NCBI GenBank assembly: GCA_022781715.1
Contig: JALETB010000025.1
Location: 1-45,606 of the forward strand
Direction of reading: 5' to 3'
Source of the DNA: Clostridiales bacterium
GTDB taxonomy: Bacteria > Bacillota > Clostridia > Christensenellales > Borkfalkiaceae
Length of the DNA: 45,606 nt
Of the stretch, positions 8,250 through 16,801 are shown piece by piece. Every line of letters starts with the position of its first letter. The stretch's first letter is position 1. A model generated the notes under the pieces. That model did no database searches, was not told the origin of the DNA, and saw only the letters and a program-made list of their open reading frames with translations. The translations under genes were made by a program, and so were the position numbers.

Positions 8250-9220
8250 TTTTCGTTATGTACGAATGCGAAGAGCGGCTCGGCTACACGTTTAAGGACA
8301 AAACGTTGCTCCGCACTTGTTTCACTCATTCGTCTTATTCCCACGAGCACGGCGGGAAAAACAACGAACTTCTCGAGTTTTTCGGCGACGCGATTCTTGA
8401 ATTCGTCGTCACGGAATATCTTTTCGCAAAGTATCCGACGGAGAGCGAAGGCGTTCTCACCGGTTATCGCCAGCAGATAGTTTCGAGGAAACCTCTTGCG
8501 GAGGCGATAGTCAGGCTCGGGTTGAACGAATACATACTTTTCGGTGAGGGCGAGCGGAAAAATCCACCCGAACACCACGAAGCCGCTTGCGAAAATCTAT
8601 TCGAAGCGCTCGTTGCCGGGATTTATATCGACGGCGGACTGGACGAAGCGAAAAACTTCATCAGGCGGGTTTTACTGTCGCGGTTCAGACCGGATAAAAA
8701 CGGCGCGAAAACCGAAGAAATTCCCGTTGCCCCGGTGATGAAAACCGAGAATTACAAAGGCAGATTGCAGGAGTATGTTCAAAAGAACAAACTCGGCGAA
8801 ATCGTTTACCGCGAAAAGAACAAAACAGGTCCCGCGCATGATCCCGTGTTCACCGTTTCGGTGACGGTGGGCGGCAGGGAACTCGGAACGGCGGCGGGCA
8901 GAAAGAAGAGCGACGCGGAACAATCCGCGGCGAAAACCGCGTTCGATAAACTGACGGGAAAACCCGACGCAAAAACCTTAAACAACGCAAAAAATACGGC
9001 AAACATAAAAAGCGGCAAAGCCGTGAAAAATAAAAATCGCGGCAAAACCGGACAGAGGGCGGGCATTTCCCGGCCGGACAACAAACAGGCGGGCAACCGA
9101 CAAACGGATAAGACCCGCGCCAAAGAAAAGCAGACAACGGGAAACAAATCCCGTCCGGATAATAAAAAATCGGGGAAAGGCAAACTTGCGGCAAACCCGG
9201 AAAGGAGAAAGATTAAGTGA
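8246..9220 (+). CDS. rnc: Ribonuclease III with long basic C-terminal extension
   Basis: This 324-aa enzyme cleaves double-stranded RNA (rRNA and mRNA processing). The RNase III domain (residues ~5-150) has the signature NELLEFFGDAILE (Glu44, Asp48). The second metal-binding segment reads ENLFEALVAG, so the position that is normally Asp (E. coli Asp114) is Asn117, while the essential Glu is Glu120. A dsRNA-binding domain spans ~167-237. The last ~85 residues are a Lys/Asn/Gln/Thr-rich, apparently disordered tail containing SRPDNK twice; typical family length is ~225-250 aa. It overlaps plsX (ATGA) and smc (GTGA), so it lies in a coupled operon. Confidence 0.93.
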   Translation: MIFVMYECEERLGYTFKDKTLLRTCFTHSSYSHEHGGKNNELLEFFGDAILEFVVTEYLFAKYPTESEGVLTGYRQQIVSRKPLAEAIVRLGLNEYILFGEGERKNPPEHHEAACENLFEALVAGIYIDGGLDEAKNFIRRVLLSRFRPDKNGAKTEEIPVAPVMKTENYKGRLQEYVQKNKLGEIVYREKNKTGPAHDPVFTVSVTVGGRELGTAAGRKKSDAEQSAAKTAFDKLTGKPDAKTLNNAKNTANIKSGKAVKNKNRGKTGQRAGISRPDNKQAGNRQTDKTRAKEKQTTGNKSRPDNKKSGKGKLAANPERRKIK

Positions 9221-12200
9221 ATTTTAAAAGAATAGAACTTGTAGGGTTCAAATCTTTCGCCGACAAGCAAGAAATACAATTCGATAACGGAGTAACTTGT
9301 ATCGTAGGTCCGAACGGTTGCGGAAAAAGTAACGTAGCCGACGCTATAAGATGGGTTCTGGGCGAGCAATCTGCAAAGCAACTGAGAGGCTCGAACATGC
9401 AGGACGTTATCTTCAACGGAACGCAGAACAGAAAGGCACTTTCTTATTGCGAAGTGTCGCTCGTGTTCGACAACACCGATAAGATTTTCAAGGACCTCGA
9501 TTACACCGAAGTGGTTTTCACCAGAAAACTTTACAGATCGGGCGAAAGCGAATACTACGTCAACAGAAAACTTGCAAGGCTGAAAGATATAGTCGATTAT
9601 CTTCGCGAAGGCGGCATTTCCAAGGAAGGTTACACCATCATCGGTCAGGGCAAAGTAGCGGAGATTCTCTCCTCGAAGCCCGAGGACAGAAGAACGATTT
9701 TCGAAGAAGCCGTCGGCATTGCCAAAACCAAGCAGAAAAGGCTTGAAACCACGAGAAAACTCGACAGAACGAGAGATAATATCGTTCGTATTTCGGATAT
9801 CACGTCCGAACTCGAACGTCAGATAGAGCCGCTTAAAAAGCAGGCGGAAAAAACCCGCAGTTACATGGCTTTGTCGGACGAACTCAAATACCACGAGATT
9901 AACGCTTACCTTTATAAATCCTCGCACGCGTCGCAGTCGAAAGCCACGATAAACGGAAGAATAAGGGATATCGTAAACGAACTCGCGCTCAGAAGCGCGG
10001 AACTCGACGACGCGATAAAAAGTTATAACCGCCACCAGAAAGAGGTTGCGGACGCAGACGAATACGTAAAACAGGTCAACGACGAACTTCTCGAAAAAAC
10101 TCAGGAGTTTGAACGTCAGTCCGGTAACGCCAAGGTCTACGGCGAAAAAATCAATTATTTCAGAAATGAAATAAAAAGGCTTCGTCAGGCGGTTACGGAC
10201 GCGGAAACGCGCCTTAAAGAACTCGCGGAAGAAATTTCGGCAAAGAAAGACGGCGTGCTGGAATGCGAAAAACAACTCGCCGAACTCGAAATCAAGGGCG
10301 GCAAAGTCAGTTCCGAACTCGCGAGGGTTATCTCGGCGATTTCCGAGGGCGAACAGAACGCGCGTAACGCCCAGGACGCGATTTTAAAAAGCGTGGAATC
10401 GCTCGCCGACCTCAAACAGAATATCGGCGCGCTTTCTTCCGAAAAGAGCGTTATAGAGGCAAGGCGGAAAGAAACCAACGAACGTCTCGATTCGCTTTCC
10501 GGCAAACTCTCCGAACTTACGATGGAGAACACCGTTAAGCAAGCCGAACTTTCGCAGACAGAAAAACTCATCGCCAACACCAAAAACGATATCAAAGACA
10601 AGGAAAACGATATCGCCGCGACGAATATTTACATATCGGACATCAATTCGCGTATATTCAAACTCAATTCCGAAATAGCCGCTCTCGAAGCGAACAAACG
10701 CACGTTCGCGAGCATAAGGGATAACTTCGAAGGTTTCCCGGTTTCGGTAAGACATCTGTTGAACAGCGGAAAGAGCAACCCCGAAGTCGCGAAGAGGATA
10801 AAAGGCGTCGTCGCTAACCTTGTCAAAACGGACGCCAAATACGAAACGGCAATCGAAACATGTTTCGGCGGCGCGATGCAGAACGTCGTTACCGCAACGC
10901 CGGACGACGCGCAGTACCTCATCAATTTCCTTAAACGCACCGAGGGCGGGCGAGTAACGTTCCTCCCCGTTTCGTCGATGAAACCGAGAGCGGACGGCGC
11001 GGATACGCGTATGGCTCAGGACGAAAAAGGCGCGCTCGGGCTTGCCACATCGCTCGTTACTTATGATAAATATTTCGATAACGTAATAAGATTCCTTCTC
11101 GGCAACACGCTCGTCGTGGATACTATCGAGAACGCGACGAATATCGCCAAAAAGTATCGCTTCGGTTTCAGAATAGTTACTCTCGACGGCGACGTTCTCT
11201 CGTCCAATGGTTCTATGTCCGGCGGTTCGAGAAGGCAGGGCGCGTCGGGTATTCTTTCCATGGACAGAAAGGTTGACGACGCCGACAAAGCCATCGCCGA
11301 AAAGAAAGAGGAGATGGAGAGAAGAAACCACAAGAAGGCTCAACTCGAATCTCAGGTTGCGGAGCAGAAAGCCGACCTCGAAAGAGTCAACGTTTTCCTT
11401 CAGGATTTAAGGCAGAAGTCGGTCGCGCTCAAAGAGCAGATCGCCGCCAACGAAATCAAGATCGAGGACGTCAAAAAGGATATCGAGGGTTGCAGAAACT
11501 CTATTGCGCTCATCTCTTCGAGAATAACGGAAATCGACAGAGAATATTCGGATATCGAAAGCGGCAACCAGGCTCTCGAACAGAAGAAACGCAGCGCGTC
11601 GTCGGATGCGGCGAAGAATCAGAACGTGTTCGACGAATACAAGAAGAAGAGGGACGAACTCGTCGAGGAAAACACTCGTATTCAGGCGAAACTCGGCTCG
11701 CTTGCCGCCGAAATTAAGGCGGGACGCGACGAAATCGCCCGTATGGAAGCAGAAAGAGAAACCCTCGCAAAGAACAGAGAGAAAGATCTCCGCACCATCG
11801 ACGACGACGATTCGATAGTTTCGGGGCTTATGAGCGAGGTCGAAAAGGTCGCGCTCACCGGCTCGCAGAAAGAATATCTTCAGACGCTCAAAGACAAGAG
11901 GGCTTCGTTTGAAAGAAGAAAAGCCGAACTCGGCGAAAGCGTGCGTCAGGACAACCTCCGCCGCGAAATGGTTCAGGCAGAGATAACAAAACTCAGCGAG
12001 AAGAAGTATTCGGAAGAAGTTTCGCTCTCGAAGATCGACAGCGAACTCGAATATATGCAGCAGAGAGTTGCGGAAGAATATAACGTCACTTACGAGGATG
12101 CTCTTCCGTCGGCGGATCCGGAGTACGATATAACCATTTCGGCTCAGGAGATTTCAAGGCTCAAAAAGAAGATAAACGCTCTCGGCAGCGTCAATCCCAC

Positions 12201-12804
12201 TGCGATTGAGGACTTCGAGGTTCTCGACGCGCGTTATCAAGATATGGTGGTGCAGCGAGACGACCTTCTCAAAGCGGAAGATGACCTGAAAAACGTTATC
12301 AACGACCTCACGAACGAAATGAGCGAGAAATTCTCTGCGGGTTTCGCCAAAATCAGAGCGAACTTCTCCAGAATATTCAAGGAATTGTTCGGAGGCGGAT
12401 CTGCGGACCTTATTCTCGAACAAGGCGAAACGGACGACCCGCTCGAACAGGGCGTCGAAATCGTTGCCGAGCCGCCGGGGAAGAAGTTGCAGAAGATATC
12501 GCTTTTGTCGGGCGGCGAAATGTCGCTCACCGCAATAGCCATTCTCTTCGCTATACTGAAACTCAAGCCGATGCCGTTCGTCGTTCTCGACGAAATAGAA
12601 GCCGCGCTGGACGACGCGAACGTAGAGAGATTCGCGAACTATCTCAGGAATTTCTCGGACGATACGCAGTTCATAGTCATAACCCACAAAAAGGTTACGA
12701 TGGGTCTTGCGGACGCGCTCTTCGGCGTGACGATGCAGGAGAAAGGAGTTTCGAGAATCGTTTCGGTTAAACTCGCCGAAGTCGTCGACACGCTCGGAAC
12801 CTGA
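9217..12804 (+). CDS. smc: Chromosome partition protein SMC
   Basis: This 1195-aa condensin ATPase compacts and segregates the chromosome with ScpA and ScpB. The N-terminal head has Walker A GPNGCGKSN (residues ~31-39). Long coiled coils flank a hinge at roughly residues 505-665, rich in Gly (GSMSGGSR at its end). The C-terminal head carries the ABC signature LLSGGEMSL (~1094) and Walker B FVVLDEIEAALDD (~1120). Met in place of the usual Arg/Lys after LSGGE is a mild variant. The GTG start overlaps the rnc stop (GTGA) and has AAAGGAG upstream. The length is standard for bacterial SMC. Confidence 0.97.
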   Translation: MNFKRIELVGFKSFADKQEIQFDNGVTCIVGPNGCGKSNVADAIRWVLGEQSAKQLRGSNMQDVIFNGTQNRKALSYCEVSLVFDNTDKIFKDLDYTEVVFTRKLYRSGESEYYVNRKLARLKDIVDYLREGGISKEGYTIIGQGKVAEILSSKPEDRRTIFEEAVGIAKTKQKRLETTRKLDRTRDNIVRISDITSELERQIEPLKKQAEKTRSYMALSDELKYHEINAYLYKSSHASQSKATINGRIRDIVNELALRSAELDDAIKSYNRHQKEVADADEYVKQVNDELLEKTQEFERQSGNAKVYGEKINYFRNEIKRLRQAVTDAETRLKELAEEISAKKDGVLECEKQLAELEIKGGKVSSELARVISAISEGEQNARNAQDAILKSVESLADLKQNIGALSSEKSVIEARRKETNERLDSLSGKLSELTMENTVKQAELSQTEKLIANTKNDIKDKENDIAATNIYISDINSRIFKLNSEIAALEANKRTFASIRDNFEGFPVSVRHLLNSGKSNPEVAKRIKGVVANLVKTDAKYETAIETCFGGAMQNVVTATPDDAQYLINFLKRTEGGRVTFLPVSSMKPRADGADTRMAQDEKGALGLATSLVTYDKYFDNVIRFLLGNTLVVDTIENATNIAKKYRFGFRIVTLDGDVLSSNGSMSGGSRRQGASGILSMDRKVDDADKAIAEKKEEMERRNHKKAQLESQVAEQKADLERVNVFLQDLRQKSVALKEQIAANEIKIEDVKKDIEGCRNSIALISSRITEIDREYSDIESGNQALEQKKRSASSDAAKNQNVFDEYKKKRDELVEENTRIQAKLGSLAAEIKAGRDEIARMEAERETLAKNREKDLRTIDDDDSIVSGLMSEVEKVALTGSQKEYLQTLKDKRASFERRKAELGESVRQDNLRREMVQAEITKLSEKKYSEEVSLSKIDSELEYMQQRVAEEYNVTYEDALPSADPEYDITISAQEISRLKKKINALGSVNPTAIEDFEVLDARYQDMVVQRDDLLKAEDDLKNVINDLTNEMSEKFSAGFAKIRANFSRIFKELFGGGSADLILEQGETDDPLEQGVEIVAEPPGKKLQKISLLSGGEMSLTAIAILFAILKLKPMPFVVLDEIEAALDDANVERFANYLRNFSDDTQFIVITHKKVTMGLADALFGVTMQEKGVSRIVSVKLAEVVDTLGT

Positions 12805-12810
12805 TATATA

Positions 12811-12849
12811 CGGGCAAAGTCTTGTTTCGTCGGAATCGGGCTTTGCCCG
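12811..12849 (+). other. Stem-loop between smc and ftsY
   Basis: cgggcaaag (12811-12819) pairs perfectly with ctttgcccg (12841-12849) around a 21-nt loop. No T-run follows, so it is more likely a transcript-processing or stability element than a terminator. Confidence 0.5.
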
Positions 12850-12892
12850 CAATCGTTAAATATCGTTAATATCTATATAAGGAAAAGCAGAT

Positions 12893-13792
12893 ATGGGATT
12901 TTTCGGAAAACTTTTCGGTGCGCTTAAAAAAACGAAAGAGGGTTTGGGCAACAAACTCCGCCAACTTTTTTCAAGGGATAAAATCGGCGACGATTTTTAC
13001 GAGGACCTCGAGGACGTTCTGATATCTTCCGATATTTCGGTCACGACGGCGGATGAAATCGTCGAAAATCTTCACGACAGAATGATCGAAGAAAGAGAAT
13101 CGGACAAAGATAAAGTTCTTCAGGCTTTGAAAGACGAAATTTACGCCTGCCTCGATAACGCGGGAGAATTCGAACTCGAATACCCCGCCGTGATAATGGT
13201 AATCGGCGTGAACGGAGTTGGTAAAACCACTTCGATAGGCAAAATGGCGCACCTTTTCACTTCGCAGAAAAAGACGGTCACGATCGCCGCCGCGGACACT
13301 TTCAGAGCAGCTGCCGCCGACCAGCTCGAAATCTGGGCGGAGCGCGCGAAGGTAAGAATAGTCAAAAGCGTTGAAGGCAGCGACCCGTCCGCCGTCGTTT
13401 TCGACGCGCTTTCTTCGGTGAAAGCCAAAAAAACCGACGTTCTCATCATCGATACCGCCGGCAGGCTTCACACCAAGTCCAACCTTATGGAAGAATTGAA
13501 GAAGATGTCGAGAGTGGTGGAGAGGGAATACCCCGAAGCGCATTTCTATAAACTCATCGCTTTGGACGCGACGACCGGGCAGAACGCTTTATCGCAGGTG
13601 GAAGTGTTCAACGAAGCCGTCGGCATAGACGGAATCATTCTCACGAAACTCGACGGAACGGCGAAGGGCGGTTTCGTGGTTTCGCTCTGCAACGAACTCT
13701 GCGTACCCGTGGCATTCGTCGGAACGGGCGAAAAAATCGAGGACGTGGACACTTTCGACAAAGAATCGTTCGTGGACGCGATTTTCGACTAA
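12893..13792 (+). CDS. ftsY: Signal recognition particle receptor FtsY
   Basis: This 299-aa SRP receptor GTPase docks SRP-ribosome complexes at the membrane. The N-terminus is a basic amphipathic membrane-targeting helix (MGFFGKLFGALKKTKEGLG) without the long acidic A domain of E. coli. The N domain follows to ~residue 90. The G domain has G1 GVNGVGKTT (~104), ADTFRAAAADQL, DTAGRLHTKSNLMEEL and TKLDGTAKGG, and ends GTGEKIEDVDTFD. It sits between smc and ylxM-ffh as in B. subtilis. A terminator hairpin follows the stop, so the smc-ftsY transcript likely ends here. Confidence 0.97.
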   Translation: MGFFGKLFGALKKTKEGLGNKLRQLFSRDKIGDDFYEDLEDVLISSDISVTTADEIVENLHDRMIEERESDKDKVLQALKDEIYACLDNAGEFELEYPAVIMVIGVNGVGKTTSIGKMAHLFTSQKKTVTIAAADTFRAAAADQLEIWAERAKVRIVKSVEGSDPSAVVFDALSSVKAKKTDVLIIDTAGRLHTKSNLMEELKKMSRVVEREYPEAHFYKLIALDATTGQNALSQVEVFNEAVGIDGIILTKLDGTAKGGFVVSLCNELCVPVAFVGTGEKIEDVDTFDKESFVDAIFD

Positions 13793-13810
13793 AAAACACA
13801 TTTAAATTTT

Positions 13811-13848
13811 GCGGTGTAAGGCAAAAATGCTTGACACCGCTATTTTAT
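13811..13848 (+). terminator. Terminator of ftsY, overlapping the ylxM promoter
   Basis: gcggtgtaag (13811-13820) pairs with cttgacaccgc (13830-13840) with one bulged base, followed by tattttat. The 3' arm contains the TTGACA -35 of the ylxM promoter. Confidence 0.6.
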
Positions 13849-13859
13849 TATAGTATAAT
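13831..13859 (+). promoter_or_regulatory. Consensus promoter of ylxM-ffh
   Basis: A perfect TTGACA (13831-13836), 17-nt spacer and perfect TATAAT (13854-13859). The promoter overlaps the start that the ORF track gives ylxM and forces use of the downstream ATG at 13897. Confidence 0.88.
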
Positions 13860-13896
13860 GCAAATAGTTACAAGAGGGAAACGGGGCGGAAAAGAT

Positions 13897-14211
13897 ATGA
13901 AAGTCGGCGACGAAATCTATTATAACGAACTTTTCGCCGAGTACTGTGAACTTTTAAGCCCGGCGCAGAAAGAGATATTCGATTTATATTCGGGTATGGA
14001 TCTTTCTTTGGGCGAGATTGCGGAGATAAAAGGCATATCCCGCCAGAGCGTGTCGGACGCGGTTACCAAAGCGAAAAAACAACTTGTTTCGTTTGAGGAA
14101 AAATTGAGGCTATGTTCTAAGAAAAAGTCGATTTATCGACTTATAGAGGGGCTTAGCAAGGAAAATGAACCGATAAAAAAAGAGATTGAAAAAATTTTGG
14201 GAGATAACTGA
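13897..14211 (+). CDS. ylxM: YlxM/p13-like DNA-binding protein, SRP-associated
   Basis: A 104-aa helix-turn-helix protein of the UPF0122 family (YlxM), which resembles sigma-70 region 4. The domain runs through LLSPAQKEIFDLYSGMDLSL and GEIAEIKGISRQSVSDAVTKAKKQL. The family is always next to ffh and has been linked to SRP function. The start is moved to the ATG at 13897 because the perfect promoter lies upstream of it; the SD there is weak (ggggcgg). The stop overlaps the ffh start (TGATG), so the pair is coupled. Codons near 14125-14146 contain the inverted repeat aagtcgat-tt-atcgactt. Confidence 0.9.
   Translation: MKVGDEIYYNELFAEYCELLSPAQKEIFDLYSGMDLSLGEIAEIKGISRQSVSDAVTKAKKQLVSFEEKLRLCSKKKSIYRLIEGLSKENEPIKKEIEKILGDN
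14132..14146 (-). repeat. Diverged copy of the 18-bp motif inside ylxM
   Basis: The reverse complement reads ctataagtcgataaa, matching the motif core ctataagtcgattaa at 14 of 15 positions. Confidence 0.4.
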
Positions 14212-15530
14212 TGGCGGTATTCCAAGGTCTGTCCGAAAAACTTAATCACATATTTTCCAAGATGACCAAAAAAGGCAGGCTCACCGAACTTGAAATAAAG
14301 CAGGCGATGAGAGAGGTCAGGATAGCCCTTCTCGAAGCGGACGTAAACTTAAACGTCGCCAAGGACTTCATCGCAAAGGTGAGCGAAAAGGCCGTCGGGC
14401 AGGAAATTTTAAAGAGTCTCAGCCCGGCGCAACAGGTCATAAAAATCGTAAACGAAGAGTTGACCGAACTTATGGGGTCGACGAACAGCAAACTCATCGT
14501 CAGTCCGGAGCCGCCCACGGTTATAATGATGTGCGGACTTCAGGGCGCGGGTAAGACCACGCTTTGCGGAAAACTTGCCGTTTATCTTAAAAAACAAAAC
14601 AAAAAACCATTGCTTGCCGCTTGTGACGTTTATCGTCCCGCGGCGATAAATCAACTTAAAATCGTCGGTGAAAAAGCCGGTGCGGACGTGTTCGAAAAAG
14701 GTCAGGGCAACCCCGTCAAAATTGCGACGGAAGCCGTCGAACACGCTAAAAAGTACGGCTATGACACCGTTATCGTGGATACGGCAGGCAGACTTCATAT
14801 CGACGAAGCGTTGATGGAAGAACTGGAAAACATCACCAAGGCGATAAGAGTGGACGAAATTCTGCTCACGGTCGATTCGATGACCGGTCAGGACGCCGTT
14901 AACGTTGCGAAAACGTTCAACGAAAGGCTCGAACTCACCGGCGTCGTCCTCACAAAACTCGACGGCGATACGCGCGGCGGCGCGTGCCTTTCGATAAAAG
15001 CGGTCACGGGCAAACCGATAAAATTCGCGTCCGTCGGCGAAAAACTCACCGACCTCGAGCCGTTTTATCCGGACAGAATGGCGAACCGAATCCTCGGAAT
15101 GGGCGACGTTCTCTCGCTTATCGAAAAAGCGCAGGAAGCCGTTTCGGAAGAGCAGATGGAAAAGATGGAGCGCAAGTTCAAATCGAACAGTTTCACTCTG
15201 GACGATTATCTCGAACAGTTTGCGATGCTCAAAAAAATGGGCGGCGCGAAGAGCCTTCTGAGCATGCTCCCAGGTATGGGAACGAAAGTTAAAATCAGCG
15301 ACGGCGACATTGACGAAAAGAAAATCGAACGCACCAAAGCGATTATCCTCTCGATGACGAAAAAGGAACGGAACGACCCTTCGATAATCAACTTTTCGAG
15401 AAAAACGAGGATCGCGAAGGGCAGCGGAACGACGATTCAGGAAATAAATCAACTTCTCAAACAGTTCGAACAAACCAAACAGATGATGAAGATGATGAAA
15501 AACAAACGCGGTTTCAAAATGCCGTTCTAA
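14211..15530 (+). CDS. ffh: Signal recognition particle protein Ffh
   Basis: This 439-aa SRP54 GTPase binds signal sequences and SRP RNA and delivers ribosomes to FtsY. The N domain is at residues ~1-95. The G domain has G1 GLQGAGKTT (~107), DVYRPAAINQL, DTAGRLHIDEALMEEL and TKLDGDTRGG. The Met-rich M domain (~300-439) has LKKMGGAKSLLSMLPGMG, the RNA-contacting SRKTRIAKGSGT and a tail ending FKMPF. The length is normal. Its 3' end is partly duplicated just downstream (see repeat 15517-15584). Confidence 0.97.
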   Translation: MAVFQGLSEKLNHIFSKMTKKGRLTELEIKQAMREVRIALLEADVNLNVAKDFIAKVSEKAVGQEILKSLSPAQQVIKIVNEELTELMGSTNSKLIVSPEPPTVIMMCGLQGAGKTTLCGKLAVYLKKQNKKPLLAACDVYRPAAINQLKIVGEKAGADVFEKGQGNPVKIATEAVEHAKKYGYDTVIVDTAGRLHIDEALMEELENITKAIRVDEILLTVDSMTGQDAVNVAKTFNERLELTGVVLTKLDGDTRGGACLSIKAVTGKPIKFASVGEKLTDLEPFYPDRMANRILGMGDVLSLIEKAQEAVSEEQMEKMERKFKSNSFTLDDYLEQFAMLKKMGGAKSLLSMLPGMGTKVKISDGDIDEKKIERTKAIILSMTKKERNDPSIINFSRKTRIAKGSGTTIQEINQLLKQFEQTKQMMKMMKNKRGFKMPF

Positions 15531-15584
15531 GAGCGGAAAATCGCAAACGAAATGCCGCTTTGAGAGCGGAAATCGGTAAAAACG
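15517..15584 (+). repeat. Imperfect tandem duplication spanning the ffh 3' end
   Basis: A ~33-bp unit beginning aaatgccgttctaagagcgg (15517) recurs in diverged form at 15550 (aaatgccgctttgagagcgg). The second copy lies in the 3' untranslated region. Confidence 0.6.
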
Positions 15585-15665
15585 CAAAAATAACAAAACA
15601 AGAAAGCAACGTAAAGAATTTTACGAGCGATAAATCATGAAATTATTAAACGGAGGATATAAATC

Positions 15666-15962
15666 ATGGCAGTAAAAATGAGATTGACAAGACTCGGGGA
15701 TAAGAAATCTCCCACTTATCGTATCGTTGTTATCGACAGCAGAAAGGCAAGAGACGGCGAATATATCGATAATATCGGACATTACAACCCCACCGCAAAT
15801 CCTGCGGAAGTCGTAATCGACAAAGAGAAAGCGGCAGACTGGCTTGCTAAAGGCGTACAGCCCACCGAAACCGTAAGAGCGCTTCTTCTCAACGCCGGCG
15901 TTATCGAGAAGTCCGAAAAATTGTCGCCTTCCAAGACTAACCCCAAGAAGAAAAAGAAGTAA
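15666..15962 (+). CDS. rpsP: 30S ribosomal protein bS16
   Basis: A 98-aa small-subunit protein. The N-terminus MAVKMRLTRLGDKKSPTYRI, then VVIDSRKARDGEYIDNIGHYNP and a C-terminal poly-Lys tail, are the bS16 pattern. GGAGGA lies before the ATG. It follows ffh by 135 bp and is followed by khpA 20 bp later, the B. subtilis order ffh-rpsP-ylqC. Confidence 0.97.
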   Translation: MAVKMRLTRLGDKKSPTYRIVVIDSRKARDGEYIDNIGHYNPTANPAEVVIDKEKAADWLAKGVQPTETVRALLLNAGVIEKSEKLSPSKTNPKKKKK

Positions 15963-15982
15963 TTTTCGGGAAGTGAAAGTGA

Positions 15983-16219
15983 ATGTTGGATTTAATTAAG
16001 TATATCGTCGATCATTTTGCCGAGGATCCGGCTAACGTCGACTATAACGTTGTCGAAAAAGGCAATGCCGTGGACGTTACGATTCTTCTTAACGAAAGCG
16101 ATATGGGCAAGGTGATAGGTCGTCAGGGAAAAATCGCCAAGGCGCTCCGCACCATCGTCAATTCCGCTTCCAAAAAGACGGGCAAAAGATACAACATCGA
16201 AATCAAGGGAAAGAACTAA
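15983..16219 (+). CDS. khpA: KH-domain RNA-binding protein KhpA (YlqC)
   Basis: A 78-aa single KH domain with the GxxG loop as GRQG in GKVIGRQGKIAKALRTIV. Members bind RNA, pair with KhpB (Jag) in several Bacillota, and are encoded between rpsP and rimM, as here. The SD is weak (gggaagtgaaagtga). A strong terminator follows 30 bp after the stop. Confidence 0.94.
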   Translation: MLDLIKYIVDHFAEDPANVDYNVVEKGNAVDVTILLNESDMGKVIGRQGKIAKALRTIVNSASKKTGKRYNIEIKGKN

Positions 16220-16249
16220 ACGCTTTTTTCCGATATTTCAGCAATAATC

Positions 16250-16285
16250 GGCTGCGTTTTAAAATCATAAAACGCAGCCCTTTTT
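16250..16285 (+). terminator. Strong terminator between khpA and rimM
   Basis: A perfect 11-bp stem (ggctgcgtttt / aaaacgcagcc) with an 8-nt loop is followed by cTTTTT. It ends only ~10 nt before the rimM ATG, in the middle of a normally continuous operon. Confidence 0.88.
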
Positions 16286-16294
16286 AAAATTCCT

Positions 16295-16801
16295 ATGACA
16301 GACAAAATAGAAATAGGCGCGGTTGCAAAACCGCAGGGGATAAAAGGCGAACTAAAAATCAGGCTTTTTTGCGACGGCTTCGATTCGGTTAAAAACATAA
16401 CCGAAGCCGAGGTTGACGGGAAGGTTTATAAGGTTGAAAGTTTCCGTTTCTGCGGCGGCGAGGAGGCGATTTTAAAACTCGTCGGGCTTGACGACAGGAA
16501 TCAAGCCGAACTTTTGCGCAGAAAAGAAGTGTTCGCGCATAAAAACGAAATCGAAGTCGAAGATGGAAGGTATTTCATCTCCGACGTTTTAGGTTGCAAA
16601 CTCTGTCTCACGAGCGGAAAAGAACTCGGCGAGATTTTTGATATAATAAGCGGAAACGTGGATTATTATTACGTTAAAACGAGCGAGGGAACGGCTGTTT
16701 TCCCTCTTATCGACGGGCTTTTAGAAAACGTTGATATTGAAGCGAAGAAAGTTACGGTGAATGCGAAGAAGTTCACGGAGGTGGTGATGTATGAGGATTG
16801 A
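16295..16801 (+). CDS. rimM: 16S rRNA processing protein RimM
   Basis: A 168-aa ribosome maturation factor that binds uS19 during 30S assembly. The N-terminal beta-barrel begins IEIGAVAKPQGIKGELKI, and the PRC-barrel half carries VLGCKLCLTSGKELGEI and VFPLIDGLLENVDIEAKKV. No Shine-Dalgarno is visible: the bases before the ATG are the terminator U-tract and aaaattcct. Expression may depend on read-through of the upstream terminator or on a weak start. The stop overlaps the trmD start by 11 nt. Confidence 0.93.
   Translation: MTDKIEIGAVAKPQGIKGELKIRLFCDGFDSVKNITEAEVDGKVYKVESFRFCGGEEAILKLVGLDDRNQAELLRRKEVFAHKNEIEVEDGRYFISDVLGCKLCLTSGKELGEIFDIISGNVDYYYVKTSEGTAVFPLIDGLLENVDIEAKKVTVNAKKFTEVVMYED

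Noticed and set aside
12811-12849. SRP RNA (scRNA) candidate between smc and ftsY
   Set aside because: Only a 9-bp stem with a large loop; it lacks the GNRA-capped apical domain of SRP RNA and is much too short.
13831-13896. Longer ylxM start in the ORF track
   Set aside because: It begins on the -35 hexamer of a perfect promoter, so it would precede transcription.
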